This document shows positions 14,212-22,954 of a DNA stretch of 42,313 nucleotides, piece by piece (the stretch's first letter is position 1; every line of letters starts with the position of its first letter). The notes below the pieces were generated by a model. The model did no database searches. It had not been told where the DNA came from and saw only the letters and a list, made by a program, of their open reading frames with translations. The stretch is taken from NCBI GenBank assembly GCA_011087605.1, contig JAALLE010000029.1, forward strand, positions 1 through 42,313, written 5' to 3'. The stretch comes from Hyphomicrobiales bacterium (GTDB taxonomy: Bacteria > Pseudomonadota > Alphaproteobacteria > Rhizobiales > Rhizobiaceae). Position numbers and translations under genes: made by a program.

Positions 14212-17160
14212 ATGACCGTGACTGCCGGACAATCACTAATGCTGCCCGGACTGGAACGCCAATTGCGCCGCGAGATCACCGGTGACGTTCATTTTGACCG
14301 CTTCAGTCGGGGACGTTACGCGACCGATGCGTCGATTTATCAAATGATGCCTGTGGGCGTGATAGTCCCCAGGAACCAAACTGACATTGAAGCCGCAATT
14401 TCGCTGGCCCGAGCAGAAGGTGTTCCGGTACTGGCACGCGGAGGAGGCACGTCGCAATCAGGTCAGACCGTCAATAACGCACTGGTAATTGATACCTCAA
14501 AATATTTCTGTGAAATCATTGAGCTTGACGTGGAAAATCAGCGATGCCGGGTTCAGCCTGGCATTGTTCTCGATGAACTCAACCGCGCGCTAAAACCGCA
14601 CGGACTTTGGTTCCCCGTTGATGTTTCAACAGCGTCGCGTGCGACAATCGGAGGTATGGCCGCCAACAATTCCTGCGGTGGACGCTCCATTCGATACGGC
14701 ACGATGCGGGACAATGTGTTGTCAATCGATGGTGTAATGGCTGACGGCACCCGGGCGCATTTCGGCGCAGATGCAGAGCCCAATATTTCAAACCTGTCCG
14801 GCAGGCTGCTGGAATTGGGAAGACAACAGGCAGATGAAATTGCGCAGCGTTTTCCCAAAGTAATCAGGCGCGTTGGTGGATACAATATCGACGCGCTTGT
14901 GCCGGGTTCAACGCCAAACAATCTTTCACATCTGTTGGTTGGATCGGAGGGTACTTTGGTATTCTCTTCTGAGATCGAGCTCAAATTGTCCCCGCTGATT
15001 TCGAGCAAGGTTATGGGGGTTTGTCACTTTGCATCCTTTCATGAGGCAATGGACGCCACGCAGCATCTGGTGAAACTGAAGCCGCAGGCCGTTGAGCTGG
15101 TCGATTCCACCATGATTGCGCTGGCGCGTGAGATACCGATCTTTCGCAAGACGGTTGAACAATTTGTCAAAGGCGATCCCGAGGCACTTCTGCTGGTGGA
15201 GTTTGCGGAATTGCAGGCTGATCAGAACGTGAAGAAGCTAGATCAGCTGGACGATGCCATGGCTGAACTGGGGTTCTCGTTTAAGGGAACCGGAAAAAAA
15301 TGGGGCGGAGTGGTCGATGTGGTTGACCCCACCTTGCAAGATGCGATTGCCGAAGTTCGAAAGTCCGGTCTCAACATCATGATGTCGATGAAAGACGCGG
15401 GAAAGCCGGTTTCGTTCGTTGAGGATTGCGCCGTTGAACTTCCCGATCTTGCTGAGTATACGGCCGGGCTGACCGAAATATTTGAACGCCATGGCACGAC
15501 AGGAACATGGTATGCGCATGCGTCTGTCGGCTGTCTTCATGTCAGACCAATTCTCAACATGAAACTGGACAAGGACGTGGCAACCATGCGGTCGATCGCC
15601 GAGCAGGCTTTTGACCTCGTAGCCAAATATAAAGGCTCACACTCAGGCGAACATGGTGACGGTATTGTCCGTTCTGAATTTCACGAAAAGATGTTTGGGT
15701 CCACAATCGTATCTGCGTTCGAGGAGGTTAAGAACCTGTTTGATCCCAATAGGTTGTTCAATCCGGGCAAGATCGTCAAAGCTCCTAAAATGGATGACAG
15801 AAAGCTCTTCCGCTACGGACCCGACTATTCCGCCGTGGGATTCAAACCGGCATTGGATTGGTCGCCATGGCCAGGTGCAGCAGGTGGTTTTCTGGGTGCC
15901 GTGGAAATGTGCAACAACAATGGTGCATGCAGGAAGCTGAAGGGCGGCACCATGTGCCCATCCTACCGAATTACCCGCAATGAAAAAGATGTAACGCGCG
16001 GTCGGGCGAATTCCCTGCGTCTTGCACTTACTGGCCAGCTTGGCGAGGAAGCAATCACGTCGGACGAAATGCTGGACACGATGAAGCTTTGTGTCTCTTG
16101 CAAAGGTTGCCAGCGGGAGTGTCCGACGGGCGTGGATATGGCTGCCATGAAAATTGAGGTGCAGGCGGCTCACGCTGCAAAAAATGGAATTTCATTGCAC
16201 GACAAACTGGTCGCCTACCTGCCGCGCTACGCGGGGCTTGCTTCAAGGCTGCCTTGGGTGATGAACCTTCGAAACAAGGTGCCCGGACTGGCCAAGGCGC
16301 TGGAAAGAATCGCCGGTTTTTCGGCGCACCGCCAGTTGCCGGCATGGCGCGGCGATGCCCTGCGCGATTCAGAATATGCTGACCCCGCCGGGCCAGACGT
16401 CGTCTTCTTTGCCGATACTTTCAATAGATATTTTGAACCGGAAAATTTGCGGGCGGCTGTTCGGGTTCTCAGTGCCGCTGGTGTAACGACTGCAATCGCC
16501 AAGGCAACTGAAGATAGTCGTCCACTGTGTTGCGGCAGGACATTTCTTTCAACCGGCCTTGTGGATCAGGCAAAAGAAGAGGCTACCCGTTTGCTCGCTG
16601 CGTTAGTGCCTCATGCCAGGGCCGGTCGTTTTATCGTCGGTCTGGAGCCCAGCTGCCTGCTGACTCTGCGTGATGAAATCCCACGACTGCTGCCCGGGCC
16701 GGATTCGGATCTTGTTGCCCAGCATGCACTGTTGTTTGAGGAATTTGTCGCCCACCATGTGGATGCGGAGATCTTGAGCAACCAATTTGTCTCGCCAGCA
16801 GAAAAAATCCTGCTGCATGGCCACTGCCACCAAAAGGCGGCGGGCGTCATGTCGTCGGTTGAGCAGGTGCTTGGATTGCTCCCAAATACAACGGTCGAAA
16901 CAGTGGAAACCAGCTGTTGCGGCATGGCCGGATCATTTGGCTACAAGACCGACACCCACGCCATTTCCATGAAGATGGGAGAACTAGATCTCTTTCCGGC
17001 AGTGCGCGCTCAGGCCCCGGCTACATTAGTTGTTGCGGATGGCACATCCTGCCGACATCAGATTGCGGATGGCACGCAGACGACTGCTTTGCACGTGGCG
17101 CGCGTGCTGGAGTTGTCCCTGCCCAGACAGGATACGACGTCCGACAATTCTACCTCATAA
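14212..17160 (+). CDS. Fused FAD-linked oxidase / Fe-S oxidoreductase (D-lactate or glycolate dehydrogenase type)
   Basis: A protein of about 982 residues joining a GlcD-like FAD-binding oxidase and a GlcF-like iron-sulfur protein. The FAD domain shows PVLARGGGTSQSGQTVN and GGMAANNSCGGRSIRYGTMRDNV; GEHGDG and FNPGKI close the oxidase part. Near residue 570 comes CNNNGACRKLKGG...CPSYRIT, then CVSCKGCQRECPTGVDM near residue 630, as in [4Fe-4S] ferredoxin-like modules. Two CCG motifs (CCGRTFLSTG, CCGMAGSFGY) end the GlcF part. Such enzymes oxidise D-lactate, glycolate or related 2-hydroxyacids and pass electrons to the quinone pool. ATG 14212 is used; TTG 14200 is also possible. Its presence with the Ldh2 enzyme gives two routes for 2-hydroxyacid oxidation in one operon. 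Confidence 0.93.
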   Translation: MTVTAGQSLMLPGLERQLRREITGDVHFDRFSRGRYATDASIYQMMPVGVIVPRNQTDIEAAISLARAEGVPVLARGGGTSQSGQTVNNALVIDTSKYFCEIIELDVENQRCRVQPGIVLDELNRALKPHGLWFPVDVSTASRATIGGMAANNSCGGRSIRYGTMRDNVLSIDGVMADGTRAHFGADAEPNISNLSGRLLELGRQQADEIAQRFPKVIRRVGGYNIDALVPGSTPNNLSHLLVGSEGTLVFSSEIELKLSPLISSKVMGVCHFASFHEAMDATQHLVKLKPQAVELVDSTMIALAREIPIFRKTVEQFVKGDPEALLLVEFAELQADQNVKKLDQLDDAMAELGFSFKGTGKKWGGVVDVVDPTLQDAIAEVRKSGLNIMMSMKDAGKPVSFVEDCAVELPDLAEYTAGLTEIFERHGTTGTWYAHASVGCLHVRPILNMKLDKDVATMRSIAEQAFDLVAKYKGSHSGEHGDGIVRSEFHEKMFGSTIVSAFEEVKNLFDPNRLFNPGKIVKAPKMDDRKLFRYGPDYSAVGFKPALDWSPWPGAAGGFLGAVEMCNNNGACRKLKGGTMCPSYRITRNEKDVTRGRANSLRLALTGQLGEEAITSDEMLDTMKLCVSCKGCQRECPTGVDMAAMKIEVQAAHAAKNGISLHDKLVAYLPRYAGLASRLPWVMNLRNKVPGLAKALERIAGFSAHRQLPAWRGDALRDSEYADPAGPDVVFFADTFNRYFEPENLRAAVRVLSAAGVTTAIAKATEDSRPLCCGRTFLSTGLVDQAKEEATRLLAALVPHARAGRFIVGLEPSCLLTLRDEIPRLLPGPDSDLVAQHALLFEEFVAHHVDAEILSNQFVSPAEKILLHGHCHQKAAGVMSSVEQVLGLLPNTTVETVETSCCGMAGSFGYKTDTHAISMKMGELDLFPAVRAQAPATLVVADGTSCRHQIADGTQTTALHVARVLELSLPRQDTTSDNSTS

Positions 17161-17185
17161 AAGTGGATTAGGGAGACCAGAACTG

Positions 17186-17824
17186 ATGGACTTTGACCTG
17201 ACCGCGTTGGATAGCATCAATCCGGGAGACCGGGTTGTGTACAGCGATGGTGCTGACGAGAAAGTTGTTGGTGAGTTTATGGGTGGGCATTTGCTACAAA
17301 GCCCGAAATTCAAAGGTGGAACGACCCTCTTCTTGAATCTCTACGGCCATACGATTTTGACTATTCGTGCGGAATCTAGCTGCGAGGAGCCTTCGGACTG
17401 GCTGATCTGGCTGACAAAGACGCTGGATGAGACAGAGGAGTTTCGAAAGGCAATCGACGCCGCGAATGAACTTTGCCGGGAGTCCTTTCGATCGGATGGC
17501 GTATTCGAAATTCCGATCTCAAAAATCAGTCTCGCCAGGGCGTTGGATCAACCCCCTGAATGGGAAGCTGAAAACCACAACCTCAAAATAGCCAGAGCAA
17601 AAGCAACGGATGTTGATCCGGTGCACAAGCGCGCGGCAAGATTCGTCAAGAATTTGGGCGCCGCTTTGAACGATTATAAATTGATCCGGCAGCAATCCAG
17701 CAATGGCAGCGGGTTCGAGGTCGTTCGTCTGCCCAAGCCAGGGCAGGCAATGGCTCCGGTATTTGTCTATGGTCCACGCCCACGGGACGAGGCTGTGGTG
17801 AGCCAGATTGTTCGCGGTTCATGA
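17186..17824 (+). CDS. Protein of unknown function, last gene of the FAH/ABC operon
   Basis: I do not recognise this 212-residue protein. It is soluble, with no signal peptide or membrane segment. The N-terminal half is strand-rich (NPGDRVVYSDGADEKVVGEF, then TLFLNLYGHTILTIRAE) and the rest is helical and charged, ending with a strand-like FEVVRLPKPGQAMAPVFVYGPRP. The frame is open upstream into the oxidase gene, but ATG 17186 has GGGAG about nine bases before it. Its 3' end overlaps the stop of the convergent LysR gene by six bases. The 25-bp gap to the oxidase suggests co-transcription, so it may be an accessory to the pathway; that is inference only. Confidence 0.8.
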   Translation: MDFDLTALDSINPGDRVVYSDGADEKVVGEFMGGHLLQSPKFKGGTTLFLNLYGHTILTIRAESSCEEPSDWLIWLTKTLDETEEFRKAIDAANELCRESFRSDGVFEIPISKISLARALDQPPEWEAENHNLKIARAKATDVDPVHKRAARFVKNLGAALNDYKLIRQQSSNGSGFEVVRLPKPGQAMAPVFVYGPRPRDEAVVSQIVRGS

Positions 17825-18724
17825 GTCCAGTCGTATCAAGCTGAAGGCCTTTGCAATTTCATTACACAACAGGTGTTTAATGGGTGCCATATTGATCTGA
17901 TCTGAAACAATAACTCCAAGCTTCAGACTTTTCAGATGAGCCAGTTCCAAAGGAACGTAACGCAGCATGCCAGCCTCGATTTCTTTAAGAAAACCAAGTT
18001 TTGTATAGAGTCCCAAACCCCGGCCACGAATGATCATTTCGCGGGCCATTGGCTGCGAATTTGTGAACATCGTTGTGGAGAGCAGCGGGGCAATGTCGGA
18101 AACCACCTGGTCAATAATCGACTGGCCCCCGCGCGCGTCGATGGAGCGGATCATGGGGAAGCCGGCAAGGTCTGCCACGCTCAGACTGTGGCGTTCTGCA
18201 AGCGGGTGATTTGGCAGCATCACGACGCCAATCGGTGCGGACTTTTCCGTCAAACTGCGAACACCTGGATGAGCGTCATCGACAAATGAAATGCCAATAT
18301 CTGTGCTGTCATCCGATACAGAATTTACAATTTCGTCTGGCTGCGCTGTTGTTACTGAATAGGTAACCTGCGGGTAAGTTTCAGAAAACTGGTCCAGTAT
18401 GGTGGGCAAAATTCCAAGCGAAATCGAATCAAGCGTCATAATTTCCACATGCCCGGTTCGCATGTCGCGAATGTCCTCAATCAGGATGCTCACCCGTTCA
18501 AAATCAAACAGGGTTTTGCGACAGTGCTCCAGCACGATCGACCCCGCACTGGTCAGTTTCACACCTTCAGAACTCCTGTGAAATAGTTTCACGCCGAGTT
18601 TTTTTTCAGTGCCCAATATATTCCTGTTCACCGATGTGGATGAGATGTTGAGAATTTTGGCGGCTTTTCGGATTGAACCTTGCCTGGCGACTTCGTCAAA
18701 ATGTCGCAAAAAGCTACTATGCAT
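17819..18724 (-). CDS. LysR-family regulator of the second catabolic operon
   Basis: A 301-residue LysR protein. The winged helix is at the N-terminus (SSFLRHFDEVARQGSIRKAAKILNISSTSVNRNI, then LGVKLFHRSSEGVKLTSAG) and the co-inducer domain starts near residue 92 (HVEIMTLDSISLGILPTILDQF). ATG 18724 places the helix-turn-helix at the usual position; the frame is open 46 codons further upstream but those residues do not look like LysR. It is divergent from the Tat-exported binding-protein gene at 18863 with 138 bp between, the classic arrangement for a LysR activator of a catabolic operon. Its 3' end overlaps that of the unknown gene by six bases. Confidence 0.9.
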   Translation of the reverse strand: MHSSFLRHFDEVARQGSIRKAAKILNISSTSVNRNILGTEKKLGVKLFHRSSEGVKLTSAGSIVLEHCRKTLFDFERVSILIEDIRDMRTGHVEIMTLDSISLGILPTILDQFSETYPQVTYSVTTAQPDEIVNSVSDDSTDIGISFVDDAHPGVRSLTEKSAPIGVVMLPNHPLAERHSLSVADLAGFPMIRSIDARGGQSIIDQVVSDIAPLLSTTMFTNSQPMAREMIIRGRGLGLYTKLGFLKEIEAGMLRYVPLELAHLKSLKLGVIVSDQINMAPIKHLLCNEIAKAFSLIRLDS

Positions 18725-18782
18725 TGTTTTTTCTGCCTGTTTTGATGGTGGTACATTTTTTGCACCACTGTTAGCATAATTC

Positions 18783-18795
18783 GACACTATGTGTC
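18783..18795. promoter_or_regulatory. Candidate LysR-binding inverted repeat
   Basis: GACAC-TAT-GTGTC is a 5+5 bp inverted repeat in the 138-bp region between the LysR gene and the binding-protein gene, 59 bp from the LysR start. LysR sites are often short interrupted dyads of this kind, but the arms are short and chance is not excluded. Confidence 0.35.
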
Positions 18796-18862
18796 CCGCA
18801 ATCGGAATTGTAGCCTCTTTGGGGTCACAAGATTTAAAGTTTGCAAAACGGGAGTGAAACAA

Positions 18863-19909
18863 ATGAACAAAGATTCTTTAATTAACCCAAGTCGCAGGGA
18901 CTTGCTCAAAGGTGTTGGAGCAGCTGCAGGGATTGCCAGTGCAGGAACCCTGATGTCAGTGATTCCTGCTCAGGGTGCGGATCCGTTCAAGATTCGCATG
19001 CAATTGGGTTGGTTGGCGTCAAACGGTATTTTGGGGGAAGTTGCAGCCGCAAAACTGGGATATTTCAAGGAAGAGGGATTGGAACTTGAAATTGTACCCG
19101 GCGGACCAAATGTCGATGGAATTGGGTCTGTTGCATCCGGCAGCAATAATTTCGGATCGATCTCCTCCAGCCCGTCGCTGATGCTTGCGCGCGGTGCGGG
19201 AATACCCATCAAATGTATCGCCGCTGGCTATCAGCAACATCCGTTCACGTATTTTTCACTGGGCGGCAAAGGCAACGTGCGCACACCGCAGGATTTGATC
19301 GGCAAGAAAGTCGCGACCCAAGGAACAGCTCGGATCCTGTTGCGGGCGATGCTGGCGAAAAATGGTATCGCCGAAGATCAGGTCGAAGTGTCAGTTATGG
19401 GGGGTGATATGTCGCCACTGATGACGGGCCAGGTAGATGTGGCAACTGGTTGGAAGACAAATGTTGGTGCTTTGTCGGTGCTTGGTGACGATCGTGTTGA
19501 TATGACCTTGTGGGACAGCGGCATTCAGCTTTATGCCAATCCATATTATGTTACCGACAGCGTCCTGGCAGAGCACGGTGACAAAGTTGTCGGTGCAATT
19601 CGTGCCATTTCGCGTGGTTGGGGCTGGGCCCAGGCAAATCCCGAAGGTGCAGTGGACGCTTTGGTTGAAAGATATCCAAACCTAAAGAAGGAAAACGAGA
19701 TGAAGGCCGTTGGCCTGGTGCTCGGCTACTCGTTCAACGAAAAAACCGCTGCTGGAGGTTGGGGTGTGATGACCGCCGAAAATTGGCAGGACCAGATCAG
19801 CACCTACGATTCGCTCGGCCAGTTTAAAAATGGTGCACCGAAGCTGGAAGATATCATGACGCTCGATATCTTGAAGGCAACCGCAGATGTCCGTCCGAAG
19901 CTCGGCTAG
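18863..19909 (+). CDS. ABC transporter substrate-binding protein, NMT1/THI5-like, Tat-exported
   Basis: A 348-residue periplasmic binding protein. The N-terminus carries a twin-arginine signal (SRRDLLKG followed by VGAAAGIASAGTLMSVIPAQG, mature from about ADPFK). The body is an NMT1/THI5-like fold: MQLGWLASNGILGEVAAAKLGYFKEEGLELEIVPGG, then TPQDLIGKKVATQG. The family includes binding proteins for thiamine-pyrimidine, nitrate, taurine and aromatic acids. Tat export suggests folding before export, perhaps with a cofactor or simply for fast folding. ATG 18863 has GGGAG upstream. It heads the second operon and is followed after 4 bp by its ATPase. Confidence 0.9.
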   Translation: MNKDSLINPSRRDLLKGVGAAAGIASAGTLMSVIPAQGADPFKIRMQLGWLASNGILGEVAAAKLGYFKEEGLELEIVPGGPNVDGIGSVASGSNNFGSISSSPSLMLARGAGIPIKCIAAGYQQHPFTYFSLGGKGNVRTPQDLIGKKVATQGTARILLRAMLAKNGIAEDQVEVSVMGGDMSPLMTGQVDVATGWKTNVGALSVLGDDRVDMTLWDSGIQLYANPYYVTDSVLAEHGDKVVGAIRAISRGWGWAQANPEGAVDALVERYPNLKKENEMKAVGLVLGYSFNEKTAAGGWGVMTAENWQDQISTYDSLGQFKNGAPKLEDIMTLDILKATADVRPKLG

Positions 19910-19913
19910 ACAA

Positions 19914-20708
19914 ATGTTGGAGAACCAAAACATTGCGACGGAAGATCATTCCGTCGCAGCATCGCTTGTCGATGCGACGGTAAAATTCGGAAATTTTACC
20001 GCCATTGATAAGATATCTCTGGATATTGATGCAGGCGATTTCTGGACAATTCTCGGGCCCTCTGGCTGCGGCAAGTCAACGCTGCTGCGACTGGTATCAG
20101 ATTTGATACCTGCAGCATCGGGCAGCCTTCAGGTTCTGGGCAAGTCGACGGAAGAGGCTCGTCTCGCCAGAGAGTTTGCATTTGTTTTTCAAGACGCAAC
20201 CTTGCTCCCGTGGCGGTCCGCCTTGAGCAATGTGGAACTGCCTCTCGAGATTGGTCGAAAACGTGGAGTTAAGATTCCTGTTGGAGACAAGACGCCCAAG
20301 GAATTGCTGGAAATGGTTGGACTGAAAGGGCGAGAAACCGCATTACCTCACGAGCTATCCGGCGGCATGCGTCAAAGAGTGGCAATTGCGCGGGCGCTGG
20401 TTTGCCAACCGAAACTGCTGCTCATGGACGAGCCATTTGGGGCACTTGATGAAATGACACGGGATCGCCTGAATTTGCAGATTTTGGACATCTGGCGGGA
20501 AACCGGCACGACAATATTGTTTGTCACCCATTCCATTACCGAGGCGGTCTTTTTGGGACAAAAAATATTGATGCTGCAGGCTCATCCGGGTCGGGTGAAA
20601 AAGATAGTGGATATTGAGCTTCCCGAACCAAGGGAAATCACCGTACGCGAAACGCCGAAATTCAATAAATATTGCGGTGAACTTCGCGAACTTTTGGAGG
20701 AATGTTGA
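19914..20708 (+). CDS. ABC transporter ATPase, SsuB/TauB-like
   Basis: A 264-residue nucleotide-binding subunit with Walker A GPSGCGKST, Q-loop FVFQDATLLPW, signature LSGGMRQRVAIA, Walker B LLLMDEPFGALDE and switch FVTHSITEA. ATG 19914 is taken because the preceding gene stops at 19909; an upstream in-frame ATG overlaps that gene. The stop codon overlaps the permease start at 20708 by one base, giving translational coupling. It powers the importer whose binding protein is encoded just upstream. Confidence 0.94.
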   Translation: MLENQNIATEDHSVAASLVDATVKFGNFTAIDKISLDIDAGDFWTILGPSGCGKSTLLRLVSDLIPAASGSLQVLGKSTEEARLAREFAFVFQDATLLPWRSALSNVELPLEIGRKRGVKIPVGDKTPKELLEMVGLKGRETALPHELSGGMRQRVAIARALVCQPKLLLMDEPFGALDEMTRDRLNLQILDIWRETGTTILFVTHSITEAVFLGQKILMLQAHPGRVKKIVDIELPEPREITVRETPKFNKYCGELRELLEEC

Positions 20709-21526
20709 TGTCCGACATGGAGGCAACATTGGAACAAAATGTCGATCAGAGCTCGGATACAGAAGCGGCTGAAACAGATTTCCAGAACAGCAGGCTTGCT
20801 GAAATACTAATTCCCATCGCAACAGCAATTGGACTGCTTTTGGTTTGGCAGTTTGGCGTTAGATTATTTGGTGTGCCCGAATATATTGCTCCAGCGCCAT
20901 CTGATGTCGCAGCAGAGTTTGTACGAGAATTTCCACTCCTGCTTCGAAATTTTTGGCCAACTTTATATGAAAGCGTCACTGGATTTTTGGTTGGAAACTT
21001 AGCGGCAATTCTCATCGCAATTGCGTTCGTGCACAGCCGAACGGTGGAAAGAGCATTTTTCCCGATTGCCGTTTTCATTAATACAATACCAATACTCGCC
21101 ATTGCACCAATTCTGGTTTTGATTTTCGGTGCTGGTATGACCGCAAAAGTGGTCATTGCTGCATTGATTTGTTTTTTTCCAACTCTGGTAAACATGGTCA
21201 GAGGATTGCAAGCGGTTAGTCCGCAGGCGTTGGAACTGGCTCGAATTTTGTCGGCTTCTAAAACCGAAGTGTTTTGGAAGATGCGATTGCCTTCGTCCCT
21301 GCCGTTCCTGTTTTCGGCTCTGAAAATTGCCGCAACCACCTGCGTTATCGGCGCGATTGTTGGCGAGTGGATTGGAGCCGATCTCGGGCTGGGTGCACTG
21401 ATTATTGATAGCACTTTTAATTATCGATCATCGCTTCTCTACGCGACCGTATTCATGTCGTCCGGACTGTCGGTCATCTTGTTTGCGACCGTCAGCATTG
21501 CTGAAAAACTTGTCGTGCGCTGGTAG
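20708..21526 (+). CDS. ABC transporter permease, SsuC/TauC-like
   Basis: A 272-residue inner-membrane protein with about six hydrophobic segments (ILIPIATAIGLLLVWQFGV first) and the EAA loop ILSASKTEVFWKMRLPSSLPFLFSALKIA. Of two in-frame ATGs, 20708 is preferred because GGAGG lies seven bases upstream and the start overlaps the ATPase stop. Unlike the first operon there is a single permease gene, the usual number. It is followed after 50 bp by the FAD oxidoreductase gene. Confidence 0.92.
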   Translation: MSDMEATLEQNVDQSSDTEAAETDFQNSRLAEILIPIATAIGLLLVWQFGVRLFGVPEYIAPAPSDVAAEFVREFPLLLRNFWPTLYESVTGFLVGNLAAILIAIAFVHSRTVERAFFPIAVFINTIPILAIAPILVLIFGAGMTAKVVIAALICFFPTLVNMVRGLQAVSPQALELARILSASKTEVFWKMRLPSSLPFLFSALKIAATTCVIGAIVGEWIGADLGLGALIIDSTFNYRSSLLYATVFMSSGLSVILFATVSIAEKLVVRW

Positions 21527-21576
21527 ATGCATATCTTTGAAATAATTGGGTTTTACCCTACTCTTAGGAGAAAATA

Positions 21577-22944
21577 ATGTCAGAACGTCAAACGGAATTT
21601 GTAAATGTGAGTGATGGCCAGATACCCGTAGTGGCCGACTGTGATGTGGTTGTTGTTGGCGCAGGCCCGGCCGGACACAGTGCTGCTGTATCGGCTGCCC
21701 GGAACGGTTGTTCGGTTACACTGCTGGAACGGTATCACCATTTGGGTGGCATGGCTTCCGGCGGCATGGTGTTGGTGCTGGATGACATGGTCAACGAAGG
21801 TAACGAGATTGTCACAACCGGTGTCGTGGACGAATTCGTAGAGCGCCTTGAGCGCGTCGATGCAGCGGTTTATCCACCTCGCGAAGATTGCCAGACCAAC
21901 TGGGAGATGTGGCAGAAATGGTCGCGATGGGGATGTATTGACTTCCATAAAGCCATGATGCCGCAACCGATCATTCATGCTGTGGCATTTGATCCTGATG
22001 CCTGGAAGCGGGTCAGCCTGGATATGGTGAAGGAATCCGGTGTGAACCTGAGAACCCACTCATGGTTTTCAGATGTTCTCATGGAAGGCGGCAAAATTAC
22101 CGGTGTGATCGCCCAGACCAAACTTGGTCGCCAGGCAATACGCGCAAAAATGGTCATTGATGGTACTGGTGACCTCGATGTAGGTGTTGCGGCCGGAGCT
22201 GACTACACCGACGGGCAGTTTATTGTGACCACGGTGTTCCGCCTCTGCGATGTTGATACCGATAAGGCTGAGGCCTTCGAATATTCCAATCCTGAGGAAT
22301 ACAAGAAACTTGACCGCCAGGCCCGCCGGGTGATTGGCGGAGCCTGGGGAATGTGGTGGTTGAAAACTCCTTTGCCCGGGATTGTCTGGTGCAATTGTCC
22401 ACATATGCCAGGCTACGATGGATTGTCCGTCGATGATATGGTCAAGGCGGAATATGAAGGGCGCGAGCGCATGATGAACTTGCTGGCTTTCGCACGCGAA
22501 AACATTCCCGGATTTGAAAATGCCAGAATGTTGGGAGCCGCCGAACAAATGGGGGTTCGTCAAACACGGTTGCTGCAGGGCGAGTATGTTGTGTCCAAAA
22601 GTGACGTCACTTCGCGTCGTTACTTTGAAGATACGGTTTGCCGCGGACGCGATTATTACACGCCATATCGCGCGCTCTTGCCAAAAGGTATCGACAATCT
22701 GATCGTCGCTGGAAGACACTATTCAGTAGACAGCGACGCCCAAAAGATGTCGCGCGAAATTCCGCCATGCATGTCTCAGGGTGAGGCGGCAGGGGTGGCT
22801 GTGTCACTGGCATTGAATGGCGATGTTGCGCTTCGTGATGTTGAGGCGAAAGCTATTCAAAAACAAATGCGTGCGCAGGGTGCCGACCCGGGGGATGTCC
22901 CGTCGGCAAATGCTCTCCTTGAGCCTCCGGTTGCAGCAGAATAA
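21577..22944 (+). CDS. FAD-dependent oxidoreductase (FAD_oxidored family)
   Basis: A 455-residue flavoprotein. The N-terminal Rossmann motif is CDVVVVGAGPAGHSAAVSAARNG (about residues 22-44), followed by LLERYHHLGGMASGGMV. The C-terminal half shows the family pattern of DYYTPYRALLPKGIDNLIVAGRHYSVD and a final FAD contact ending CMSQGEAAGVAVSLAL. Enzymes of this family (PF12831-like) dehydrogenate or oxidise small organic substrates. A GGGTTTTACCC hairpin and a TAGGAG site lie just upstream. It is the first enzyme of the second operon and probably the entry step on the imported compound, perhaps with the ferredoxin at 24877 as electron partner; the substrate is not known. Confidence 0.85.
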   Translation: MSERQTEFVNVSDGQIPVVADCDVVVVGAGPAGHSAAVSAARNGCSVTLLERYHHLGGMASGGMVLVLDDMVNEGNEIVTTGVVDEFVERLERVDAAVYPPREDCQTNWEMWQKWSRWGCIDFHKAMMPQPIIHAVAFDPDAWKRVSLDMVKESGVNLRTHSWFSDVLMEGGKITGVIAQTKLGRQAIRAKMVIDGTGDLDVGVAAGADYTDGQFIVTTVFRLCDVDTDKAEAFEYSNPEEYKKLDRQARRVIGGAWGMWWLKTPLPGIVWCNCPHMPGYDGLSVDDMVKAEYEGRERMMNLLAFARENIPGFENARMLGAAEQMGVRQTRLLQGEYVVSKSDVTSRRYFEDTVCRGRDYYTPYRALLPKGIDNLIVAGRHYSVDSDAQKMSREIPPCMSQGEAAGVAVSLALNGDVALRDVEAKAIQKQMRAQGADPGDVPSANALLEPPVAAE

Positions 22945-22954
22945 GGAACGAATA

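Noticed and set aside
14200-14212. TTG at 14200 as start of the fused oxidase.
   Set aside because: ATG 14212 is a better codon and leaves the family N-terminus intact; neither has a strong ribosome binding site, so the TTG is not excluded.
20746-21414. Long antisense open frame (222 codons) over the second-operon permease.
   Set aside because: Low-complexity Ser/Thr/Asn/Ile-rich shadow of a membrane protein gene, without a ribosome binding site.
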